13,631 nt of DNA from Micavibrio sp. UBA1664 (GTDB lineage: Bacteria > Pseudomonadota > Alphaproteobacteria > Micavibrionales > UBA1664), in the NCBI GenBank assembly GCA_002320485.1, contig DCKW01000014.1, positions 1 to 13,631 on the forward strand, read 5' to 3'. Under the pieces are notes generated by a model. That model was not told where the DNA came from. It saw nothing but the letters and a program-made list of their open reading frames with translations, and did not search any database. Every line of letters starts with the position of its first letter. Position 1 is the first letter of the stretch. The translations under genes and the position numbers were made by a program. Shown here one piece after another: positions 6,379 to 12,761 of this stretch.

Positions 6379-7854
6379 ATGGCTGAACTCGCAACATTAG
6401 ACAATTCCGAACACCATTCATCCGACGATGTTATTGCGCGCACACTGCCCCATAATATGGAGGCTGAGCAGGCTTTATTGGGCGCTATACTGGAAGATAA
6501 TCGCATCGTCGAGAATTTCTCGGATTATTTACGCCCGACCAATTTTTTCGTGCCCGTTCACCAGCGCATTTATGATGCCATATTGAAAATTATCGACCGC
6601 GGACAAAATGCCGATACTGTGACCTTAAAAGCCTATTTCGAAAAAGATGCCGATTTGAAAGATGTCGGCGGCGCGGGCTATATTTCCGATCTGGCCTCCT
6701 CCGTTATCTCAATTATCAACGCCAATAATTATGCGCAAATTATTTACGATCAATATATCCGCCGCGAATTAATTGCCATCGGCCGCGATGTTGTCAATGA
6801 AGCGTTTGAACAGGATATTGACACCGATTCCGACACCTGCCTGCAAATGGCGGAAAAACGTTTGTATGATCTGGCTGAAACGGGCGATAGCGGCGGCGGA
6901 TTTATCACCATGAAAGATGCTGTCGGCGTTGCGATTAAAAACGCAGAGAAGGCTTTTCAAACGACCGGGCATGTCACAGGGGTAACCACGGGATTGCGCG
7001 ATATGGATAAACGTCTGGGTGGATTACAACCGTCTGACCTCCTTATTCTCGCCGCACGTCCTGCGATGGGTAAAACATCCCTTGCCATTAATATCGCTTA
7101 TAATGCCGCCAATGCATTTGCACGCTCAGGGGGGAAGGAAGGCGGCCGTGTCGGCGTGATCTCTCTCGAGATGTCATCCGACCAGTTGGCCTCACGTTTG
7201 TTATGTGACCTTGCCGAAATGCCGGGGGACAAAATCCGCCGCGGTGATTTCGGGGCGGAGGAATTCCGCTCTTTGGCCGAGGCTGCCAACCGATTGGCGC
7301 AAATTCCGCTTTATATCGATGATACGCCCGCCCAGACAATCACTGCCGTTCGCACACGGGCGCGCCGTATGAAACGCAAACATGGGCTCGAATTGTTGAT
7401 CGTTGACTATCTACAGCTTTTGAGAGGAACGGGCTCCAAACAATCGGAAAACCGCGTGCTCGAGGTTTCGGAAATTACGCGCGGATTAAAAGCCATTGCC
7501 AAGGAATTAAGTATTCCGGTGATTGCCTTGTCACAATTGTCACGTGGGGTGGAAAGCCGTGAAGATAAACGTCCGCAACTCGCCGACTTGCGGGAATCTG
7601 GATCGATCGAACAGGATGCGGATGTGGTGATGTTTATTTACCGTGATGAATATTACCTGCAAAATGCGCAACCGAGCGAAGACGAGCCGGAAAAAATGGC
7701 GGCCTGGCAGGAAAAAATGGATAAAGCGTATAACAAGGCCGATATTATTATCGCCAAACAACGTCACGGCCCTACAGGAACTGAAACCCTGTTCTTTGAC
7801 GGACGCTTCACCCGCTTCCGCGATTTGGATAAACATCATACTGATCGATTGTAA
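6379..7854 (+). CDS. dnaB: Replicative DNA helicase DnaB
   Basis: Hexameric 5'-3' helicase that unwinds DNA ahead of the replisome and recruits primase. From this ATG the protein has 491 residues. The N-terminal DnaB domain begins at PHNMEAEQALLGAIL (about 24-38); the RecA-like ATPase carries Walker A RPAMGKTS with Lys232, Walker B LLIVDYLQLL with Asp343, and the arginine-rich QDADVVMFIYRDEYY segment. No intein interrupts the Walker A or other motifs. An upstream in-frame TTG at 6364 would add MYGQI, but MAELATLD at 6379 is the more natural start. Neither has a Shine-Dalgarno sequence. It begins 44 bases after mltG, rather than in the rpsF-rpsR-rplI-dnaB order common in proteobacteria. The RNA methyltransferase gene follows after nine bases. 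Confidence 0.97.
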   Translation: MAELATLDNSEHHSSDDVIARTLPHNMEAEQALLGAILEDNRIVENFSDYLRPTNFFVPVHQRIYDAILKIIDRGQNADTVTLKAYFEKDADLKDVGGAGYISDLASSVISIINANNYAQIIYDQYIRRELIAIGRDVVNEAFEQDIDTDSDTCLQMAEKRLYDLAETGDSGGGFITMKDAVGVAIKNAEKAFQTTGHVTGVTTGLRDMDKRLGGLQPSDLLILAARPAMGKTSLAINIAYNAANAFARSGGKEGGRVGVISLEMSSDQLASRLLCDLAEMPGDKIRRGDFGAEEFRSLAEAANRLAQIPLYIDDTPAQTITAVRTRARRMKRKHGLELLIVDYLQLLRGTGSKQSENRVLEVSEITRGLKAIAKELSIPVIALSQLSRGVESREDKRPQLADLRESGSIEQDADVVMFIYRDEYYLQNAQPSEDEPEKMAAWQEKMDKAYNKADIIIAKQRHGPTGTETLFFDGRFTRFRDLDKHHTDRL

Positions 7855-7863
7855 TAATTTTTT

Positions 7864-8448
7864 ATGAGCCACAATAAACGCGGATATTTCGGTATAGGGG
7901 TTGAGGGTATTACCAAGGAACAAAATCTGGGTAATATGGTCCGTTCGGCCCATTCCTTCGGTGCATCGTTTTTCTTTACCGTCGGTGCAGAGTTGAACGT
8001 GAAAAAAGTACGAGAATCCGATACCTCCAAGGCATGGGAAAACCTGCCGTTTTTTGACTATGAAGATATGAGCGATTTTCATTTACCAAAAAAATGTTCG
8101 CTTGTTGCAGTCGAATTCTGCGAGGACTCAATCGAGCTTCCCTCATTTCGTCATCCGCAAGCCGCAGCTTATATACTTGGGCCCGAGATGGGAAATGTGT
8201 CACCCGCCATGATGCAACGCGCCGATCACATTATTAAAATACCGATGCAGTTTTGCATCAATGTCGGTGTGGCGGGCGCGATTGTCATGTATGACCGATT
8301 AATCTCAACAGGCCGGTTTGCCCCGCGCCCCGTGCGTGCCGGTGGCCCGACGGAGACATGGGAACCCCCGCAGGAAGGGTTACGCCTGTTTTTGCGGTCT
8401 CAACGCAACCCTGCAACGAAACAGGGCTTGAGAAACAGGGAAAAATAA
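7864..8448 (+). CDS. SpoU/TrmH-family RNA 2'-O-methyltransferase
   Basis: A 194-residue S-adenosylmethionine-dependent methyltransferase of the SPOUT class, predicted to methylate a ribose 2'-OH in tRNA or rRNA. All three SpoU motifs are present in order: motif 1 NLGNMVRSAHSFGA (21-34, catalytic Arg27), motif 2 YILGPEMGNVS (103-113, Glu108) and motif 3 IPMQFCINVGVAGAIVMY (126-143, Asn133), which form the trefoil-knot cofactor site. The second half of motif 3 reads CINVGVAGA rather than the commoner SLNVSVAAA, so assignment to TrmH, TrmL or RlmB is not safe. The proline- and arginine-rich C-terminal 45 residues look flexible and could help bind RNA. It starts nine bases after dnaB with no Shine-Dalgarno sequence, which implies co-transcription and perhaps translational coupling. 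Confidence 0.87.
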   Translation: MSHNKRGYFGIGVEGITKEQNLGNMVRSAHSFGASFFFTVGAELNVKKVRESDTSKAWENLPFFDYEDMSDFHLPKKCSLVAVEFCEDSIELPSFRHPQAAAYILGPEMGNVSPAMMQRADHIIKIPMQFCINVGVAGAIVMYDRLISTGRFAPRPVRAGGPTETWEPPQEGLRLFLRSQRNPATKQGLRNREK

Positions 8449-8450
8449 AC

Positions 8451-8489
8451 GCGGTTTTATCCACATTACAGAGATTGGATAAAATCCGC
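8451..8489. repeat. 12-bp imperfect inverted repeat after the RNA methyltransferase gene
   Basis: GCGGTTTTATCC (8451-8462) pairs with GGATAAAA-T-CCGC (8477-8489) with one bulged T and a 14-base loop. No T run follows, so it is not a standard intrinsic terminator. It could be an mRNA 3'-end stabiliser, an operator for the ialB-like gene, or a Rho-dependent end. TTATCCACA (8457-8465), an exact DnaA-box match, overlaps the left arm. Confidence 0.55.
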
Positions 8490-8535
8490 CCTTGGTCTTG
8501 CCCTTATTCTGCCTTATCATGCATGTTGAATCATA

Positions 8536-8562
8536 TATGATATAAATAAAAACATTACGGAG
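8536..8562 (+). promoter_or_regulatory. Likely -10 element and ribosome binding site of the ialB-like gene
   Basis: TATGAT at 8536-8541 (5 of 6 to TATAAT) lies in an AT-rich stretch 28 bases before the start codon, and CGGAGA (8558-8563) gives a good ribosome binding site seven bases before the ATG. No convincing -35 hexamer is found 16-18 bases upstream, so the promoter may be of another class or activator-dependent. Confidence 0.3.
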
Positions 8563-8569
8563 ACTCTTT

Positions 8570-9085
8570 ATGGCTTTACGTCACGCTTTTCTAGGTTTAA
8601 CGATGATCATGTCCCTGACAACCGCAGGTCAGGCAATGGCGCAAACGCCACAATTGATCGGAAATTACGGCGATTGGGCCGCCTACAGCTTCACAGAAAA
8701 CGGCAGCAAGGTTTGCTATATGGTCAGCCAGCCTAAAAAGGCCGAGGGCAATTATTCCAAGCGTGGCGATATTTTCGCCCTTGTCACACACCGTCCGGGT
8801 GAAAAAACCAAAAATGTTTTCAGTTATATTACCGGCTACACTTATAAAGACGGCGGTGATGTCACTGTTACCGTTAATAACAACAGATACACCTTGTTCA
8901 CTGAAAAAGACATGGCCTGGACACCGGATCAGGACAGTGACAACCGTATTGCCAACGATATCCGCAAGGGCGCCAATCTGGTTGTCAGAGGGACATCATC
9001 ACGCGGAACGCAGACAACAGACACGTTTTCACTAAAAGGATCAGGCGATGCCCACGATGCCATTAGTCAGGCGTGCGGCGTTTAG
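8570..9085 (+). CDS. Invasion-associated locus B (IalB) family periplasmic protein
   Basis: A 171-residue secreted protein of the IalB family, a group common in alphaproteobacteria and named from Bartonella; its molecular function is not established, and the name does not imply a pathogen. A Sec signal peptide covers residues 1-24 with predicted cleavage after AMA and mature start QTPQLIG. The family core is clear: GDWAAYSFTENGSKVCYMVSQP, RGDIFALVTHRPGEK, YKDGGDVTVTV, MVVRGTS-like LVVRGTSSRGTQTTDTFSL, and a terminal ACGV. Two cysteines (Cys49 and Cys169) could form a disulfide in the periplasm. GGAG at 8559-8562 supports the start. Its stop codon overlaps that of ctaB, and its terminator lies within ctaB. 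Confidence 0.88.
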   Translation: MALRHAFLGLTMIMSLTTAGQAMAQTPQLIGNYGDWAAYSFTENGSKVCYMVSQPKKAEGNYSKRGDIFALVTHRPGEKTKNVFSYITGYTYKDGGDVTVTVNNNRYTLFTEKDMAWTPDQDSDNRIANDIRKGANLVVRGTSSRGTQTTDTFSLKGSGDAHDAISQACGV

Positions 9086-9972
9086 AAAATAACCAGTGCG
9101 GTGAAAATCGCAAACAGGTAAAAAATAGAATAGGCAAACATACGGCGGGCATTTTTATGCCCGTCTTTTTCTTTATAGGTTTGAATGGCGCTTAGAATAA
9201 ATAAGGCATTCAGAATTCCCGCCGCAAATCCGTACGACATGCCGGCCAATCCGGTATAGACAGGGATCCAGCACAAGGGAAGAAGGATCAGAGTGTAAAT
9301 GAGCATCTGAATTTTTGTTGTTCTTTCCCCGTGCGTTACGGTCAACATCGGAATATTGGCGCGTTTGTAATCTTCGTTTGCAAAAAGCGACAAGGCCCAG
9401 AAATGCGGTGGTGTCCAAAAAAATATAATGAGAAATAATACGATTGAATCAATTGAGATATCACCAGTGACCGCGGCCCAGCCGATCATTGGGGGAAATG
9501 CTCCTGCGGCTCCTCCTATTACAATATTTTGCGAAGTGTGGCGTTTTAAAATCATCGTATAAAACACGGCATAAAATATAATCGCAAAAGCGAGAATGCC
9601 TGCCGCCACCCAATTAACCGCCAAGCCCATTATAACAACCGAAAACAAGCATAAAATCAGCGCAAAGGTTAATCCCTCCGCCGCCGGCACCTTGCCTGCG
9701 GGAATAGCGCGATTTTTGGTACGATTCATAATCAGATCAATATCGCGATCATACCACATATTGACTGCGCCAGAGGCCCCCGCGCCGATTGCTAACGCAA
9801 AAATCGCGATAATCGCCAGAAAGGGATGCATAGTCGAAAATCCCGGGGCCAAAATCATCCCGCAAATCCCCGTAAAAACAACAAGTGTCATAACGCGTGG
9901 CTTTAAAAGTGAAAAAAAATCCCCGACTGTGGACTCTACAGATGGTTCCTGTTTTGGCATTTCGGTCGTCAT
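9082..9972 (-). CDS. ctaB: Protoheme IX farnesyltransferase (heme O synthase) CtaB/CyoE
   Basis: Transfers a farnesyl group from farnesyl diphosphate to heme B, making heme O for terminal oxidases, in the inner membrane. This UbiA-family prenyltransferase has 296 residues from this start and about eight or nine hydrophobic segments. The first Asp-rich prenyl-diphosphate motif is NMWYDRDID (71-79); YTMILKRHTSQN (138-149) and WTPPHFWALSLF (186-197) with following NEDY are hallmarks of heme O synthases. A longer frame back to a TTG at 10008 exists, but that TTG is part of the -35 element and the ATG at 9978 lies too close to the -10 box, so ATG 9972 is preferred. There is no Shine-Dalgarno sequence; a leaderless mRNA is predicted. 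No ctaA, ctaG or cox genes are adjacent, so it stands alone here. Confidence 0.93.
   Translation of the reverse strand: MTTEMPKQEPSVESTVGDFFSLLKPRVMTLVVFTGICGMILAPGFSTMHPFLAIIAIFALAIGAGASGAVNMWYDRDIDLIMNRTKNRAIPAGKVPAAEGLTFALILCLFSVVIMGLAVNWVAAGILAFAIIFYAVFYTMILKRHTSQNIVIGGAAGAFPPMIGWAAVTGDISIDSIVLFLIIFFWTPPHFWALSLFANEDYKRANIPMLTVTHGERTTKIQMLIYTLILLPLCWIPVYTGLAGMSYGFAAGILNALFILSAIQTYKEKDGHKNARRMFAYSIFYLFAIFTALVIF
9144..9170 (+). terminator. Intrinsic terminator of the ialB-like gene, inside ctaB
   Basis: GGCGGGCAT (9144-9152) pairs with ATGCCCGTC (9157-9165) over nine base pairs (one G-U) around a TTTT loop, followed by TTTTT. It lies 58 bases past the ialB-like stop codon. On the opposite strand the same bases encode DGHKNARR of CtaB. 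Confidence 0.8.
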
Positions 9973-9979
9973 GACCATA

Positions 9980-10008
9980 GTTATACTGGCTATAATCTCT
10001 ATTGCCAA
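9980..10008 (-). promoter_or_regulatory. Predicted ctaB promoter (leaderless)
   Basis: TTGGCA (10008-10003) and TATAAC (9985-9980), each 5 of 6 to consensus, are separated by exactly 17 bases. Seven bases separate the -10 element from the ATG at 9972, so transcription should begin at the start codon, in agreement with the absence of a Shine-Dalgarno sequence. Confidence 0.6.
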
Positions 10009-10058
10009 GATTCATTTGATTACAAACTATGGTAAACTACGAATATCTATATACTATG

Positions 10059-10086
10059 TTGTATTATCATATATTTAGGGTAAAAT
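10059..10086 (+). promoter_or_regulatory. Weak candidate promoter of the membrane spermidine-synthase-like gene
   Basis: TTGTAT (10059-10064) and TAAAAT (10081-10086; 5 of 6) are separated by 16 bases in a very AT-rich stretch between ctaB and this gene. Many near matches exist in such DNA, so this is tentative. Confidence 0.25.
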
Positions 10087-10120
10087 CATAAGTTGTCTTC
10101 ACTAAAAGGGAAAATATGCT

Positions 10121-12373
10121 ATGCCGCTTCTACTCATGTGTTTTTTAGTAATAGCATCCGGAATGGCGGCTTTATCATGGGAAGTAATTTGGCAAATTAA
10201 ATTAAGTTTAGCGCTTGGTGTGTCGTCATGGGGCACTGCCATCACTCTTGCCGTTACAATGGGCGGGATGTGTTCAGGGGCTTTGCTTATGGGGCATTTA
10301 CTAAAAGAAAAAGAAATAAAAAGACCGATTCAAATTTACGGTATTTTGGAATGTATAATCGGTTTATCTGGAATTTTCCTTTTATTTGCCTTTAATTGGG
10401 TGGAAACTTTAGATACAAATATTTATACAATAGCGCCCCATCTTTCAGGAATAAGTTATATCAGTAGCATTATTACTATACTTGGAATACCTGCCATATG
10501 TATGGGTGCAACCATCCCGGTTCTGGGCCTGATTGCGCGGCTGTATGATATTTCCATAGCTTTACTATACGGATTAAACACATTTGGTGCAGCCATAGGC
10601 GTTTTGCTAGCCGCTTTTGTATTTATTCCTACTTTGGGTATACAAAACACAATTTGTTTAATAGCTACTATCAATATAAGTGTTGGATTTATTATCTTTT
10701 TATTAAAAAATGATACGCTTACGTCATTTCCCACTAGAAAAACATTTGCCCCCGAGATGTCCACAAGCAGATTGAAAATGGGGGCATCCTTAATTCTCGT
10801 TTTTGTAACAGGTTTTGCAACATTTATGTTGGAAATTGCTTGGTTTCGGTCTTTAACAGCAACATTTATAAGCACTACAGATGCTTTCGCCATAATGTTA
10901 GCCAGCGTCCTCCTAGCATTGGGTATCGCTGCATGGCTCATACCAATATTAAAAAACAAAAAGTTTTTGGCGCAAGGTTGTATTATGGTTTGGGCGGGTG
11001 CATTAATCCTGTTCGCAACGCCGGTAGTTGAGCGTTTGGATTTAATTGTGCCCGTACGTTATTATTCCCCAACTTTGTTATTCGGATTGTGGTTTATTGT
11101 TACCTTTGTTACTATTGGCCTTCCTATTTTGTTGCTCGGAACGATTCTTCCTGCAATTCTTGATGAGCAAAAATCCACCCGCAATTGGGCATATTTATAT
11201 GCATTTAATGCTTTTGCCGCAATATTAGGAGCCATCTTGGCGGCATGGGTATTCCTACCAAATATTGGGTTTGCGCGCACCGCTTGGCTAACAGGTGGAA
11301 TAGTGCTTCTGACTGGTTTAATATATGCACCAGCAAGGCAACGGATTTTGTTAACAGCAGTAGGAATAGCGGCATTATACACGGCTGTATCTTTTGAATC
11401 GGGAATTGGTCGTACAAGAATACAGGGGATTACCCATGTGCCGCAAAGCATGGTTTATGAACAGCCTCCCAAAATATTGGCGGCTTATGAGGGGCCGGAT
11501 GTTACGGCATCGGCAATAGAATATTCAGATGGAGGCCGCGCACTTTTTATTGATGGCTTTGTTGCTACACAACAACCAACCACAGGATACATGGTAAAGC
11601 ATATCAACTATATGGCTTCAATGGGACATATTCCTATGATAATGCATCCGAAACCAAATAATGCGCTAGTTATATGTTTTGGAACAGGACAAACTGCAAA
11701 TGCGGTCCGTAAAGAAAATCCTCAATCTCTTGACATTGTTGATATTAATAAAAACGTTTTTAAACTTGCACCATATTTCCCTTCAAATGATAATGTATTA
11801 GATGATCCGCGAGTTAATAAAATCATATCGGATGGCCGCGCCTATCTCCGCCGCACTCAAAAAATATATGATGTTATTACTATGGAGCCGATGCCCCCAA
11901 CTTTTGCAGGAGTAAACGCCCTATATTCCCGCGAATTTTATCAAATTGCCCGTAAAAAATTAGGAAAAGACGGGATGATCGCTCAATGGCTTCCTTTTCA
12001 TCACAGTTCAACCGAATACAATGCATCCATTGCCAAAACCTTCCAATCCGTTTTTCCCAATTCAATTTTATGGATAGACCCTTTATCCAACATTGGCATT
12101 CTTGTTGGGTCTGCAAACGATAAAACCGATATAGGGAATTCGTGGCCCGGGATGGTTTATAAAGATGTATCAAGAAACCTGTCAGACAAACAGATAAGTG
12201 AAGCAATGATATTATATCCTAACGAATTAACGGAATTCGGTAAAAGAGGGAATATAATAACCGATGACAATCAGCTTTTAGCCTATGGTCAAGCCGCACA
12301 TTCAATTCGATTCATAAACAAAAACTACCATGCAGAAAGCCATGAGCTTTTGAAGTCCATCAAAAACAAATAA
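10121..12373 (+). CDS. Multi-pass membrane protein with C-terminal spermidine-synthase-like domain
   Basis: A 750-residue fusion. Residues 1 to about 425 hold roughly 12-13 hydrophobic helices in two related halves: the 132-177 and 344-388 segments share the pattern of GLNTFGAAIGVLLAAFVFIPTLG and AFNAFAAILGAILAAWVFLPNIG. Residues about 440-745 resemble a spermidine-synthase/methyltransferase Rossmann fold: CFGTGQTANAV (519-529) replaces the usual GGGDG loop, VDIN (540-543) is the acidic strand end, and SDGRAYL (570-576) follows. Where true spermidine synthases have the catalytic Asp, this protein has TMEPMPP (587-593), then ALYSREFYQIARKKL and AQWLPFH. This matches the family often annotated as fused MFS/spermidine synthase, whose reaction is not settled; aminopropyl transfer should not be assumed. 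AAGGGA (10106-10111) precedes the ATG. The gene is AT-rich compared with its neighbours. No speD is adjacent. Confidence 0.82.
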   Translation: MPLLLMCFLVIASGMAALSWEVIWQIKLSLALGVSSWGTAITLAVTMGGMCSGALLMGHLLKEKEIKRPIQIYGILECIIGLSGIFLLFAFNWVETLDTNIYTIAPHLSGISYISSIITILGIPAICMGATIPVLGLIARLYDISIALLYGLNTFGAAIGVLLAAFVFIPTLGIQNTICLIATINISVGFIIFLLKNDTLTSFPTRKTFAPEMSTSRLKMGASLILVFVTGFATFMLEIAWFRSLTATFISTTDAFAIMLASVLLALGIAAWLIPILKNKKFLAQGCIMVWAGALILFATPVVERLDLIVPVRYYSPTLLFGLWFIVTFVTIGLPILLLGTILPAILDEQKSTRNWAYLYAFNAFAAILGAILAAWVFLPNIGFARTAWLTGGIVLLTGLIYAPARQRILLTAVGIAALYTAVSFESGIGRTRIQGITHVPQSMVYEQPPKILAAYEGPDVTASAIEYSDGGRALFIDGFVATQQPTTGYMVKHINYMASMGHIPMIMHPKPNNALVICFGTGQTANAVRKENPQSLDIVDINKNVFKLAPYFPSNDNVLDDPRVNKIISDGRAYLRRTQKIYDVITMEPMPPTFAGVNALYSREFYQIARKKLGKDGMIAQWLPFHHSSTEYNASIAKTFQSVFPNSILWIDPLSNIGILVGSANDKTDIGNSWPGMVYKDVSRNLSDKQISEAMILYPNELTEFGKRGNIITDDNQLLAYGQAAHSIRFINKNYHAESHELLKSIKNK

Positions 12374-12424
12374 TTATATTCGAGCTTTATTATCGATCAA
12401 AAATTTCGAAGTATTCCAGACTTT

Positions 12425-12450
12425 TGAACCGATGTGCGTCATCAATCGTT
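12425..12450 (+). promoter_or_regulatory. Candidate EcfG-type general stress promoter of chaB
   Basis: TGAAC (12425-12429), 17 bases, then CGTT (12447-12450) differs at one base from the alphaproteobacterial EcfG promoter pattern GGAAC-N16/17-CGTT. Initiation just downstream would leave a short leader carrying the ribosome binding site. No standard sigma-70 pair fits this interval better. Confidence 0.4.
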
Positions 12451-12460
12451 GAAAAACAAA

Positions 12461-12467
12461 AGGAGGT
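12461..12467 (+). promoter_or_regulatory. Consensus Shine-Dalgarno sequence of chaB
   Basis: AGGAGGT, fully complementary to the 16S rRNA 3' end core, six bases before the ATG. It is the strongest ribosome binding site in the window and contrasts with the missing ones of fabF, dnaB, ctaB and the left-edge gene, suggesting high translation of chaB. Confidence 0.85.
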
Positions 12468-12473
12468 GCGCGC

Positions 12474-12704
12474 ATGCCCTATTCATCAATAAGCGAATTA
12501 CCGGATTCAGTTAAAGATCACACACCCAAACACGCACAGGAAATATATAAGGAAGCGTTTAACAGTGCGTGGGAAGAGTATAAAGACCCTGATGATCGTC
12601 GCGGTGACAGCAGCCGCGAAGAAGTATCGCATCGCGTTGCCTGGAGTGCCGTTAAAAATAAATATGAAAAGGGTGATGACGGTGACTGGCATAAAAAAGA
12701 TTAA
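12474..12704 (+). CDS. chaB: ChaB family protein
   Basis: A 76-residue, highly charged, cytoplasmic-looking protein of the same length as E. coli ChaB and similar throughout: MPY, SELPDSVKDHTPKHAQEIY, KEAFNSAWEEYKDPDDRR, SREEVSHRVAWSAVK and the C-terminal KGDDGDWHKKD. E. coli ChaB is named as a regulator of the ChaA cation/proton antiporter, but its biochemistry is unclear and no chaA or chaC lies in this window. An ideal ribosome binding site and an EcfG-like promoter suggest a stress-induced, strongly translated small protein. It lies 100 bases after the membrane protein gene, probably as its own transcription unit, and 57 bases before the dehydrogenase gene. Confidence 0.93.
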   Translation: MPYSSISELPDSVKDHTPKHAQEIYKEAFNSAWEEYKDPDDRRGDSSREEVSHRVAWSAVKNKYEKGDDGDWHKKD

Positions 12705-12761
12705 GCCTTGTTATCGTATGTCATGAACCCTAATTCATGTTGTATGAATAATACCGAAAAA

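Noticed and set aside
7540..8082. 180-residue minus-strand frame across the dnaB end and the methyltransferase start
   Set aside because: It lies antisense to two genes with full family motifs, with no ribosome binding site and no recognisable domain.
9973..10008. N-terminal extension of ctaB from a TTG codon
   Set aside because: The TTG belongs to a -35 hexamer and the extension contains the -10 box; heme O synthases do not need these residues.
10116..10118. ATG five bases before the chosen start of the membrane protein gene
   Set aside because: It is out of frame with the gene and opens only a short frame.
10456..10959. 167-residue minus-strand frame within the membrane protein gene
   Set aside because: It is antisense to clear transmembrane coding sequence and has the composition expected of such a shadow.
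12708..12736. TTGTTA-17-TAATTC as promoter of the dehydrogenase gene
   Set aside because: The -10 hexamer matches only two of six positions; read-through from chaB is as likely.
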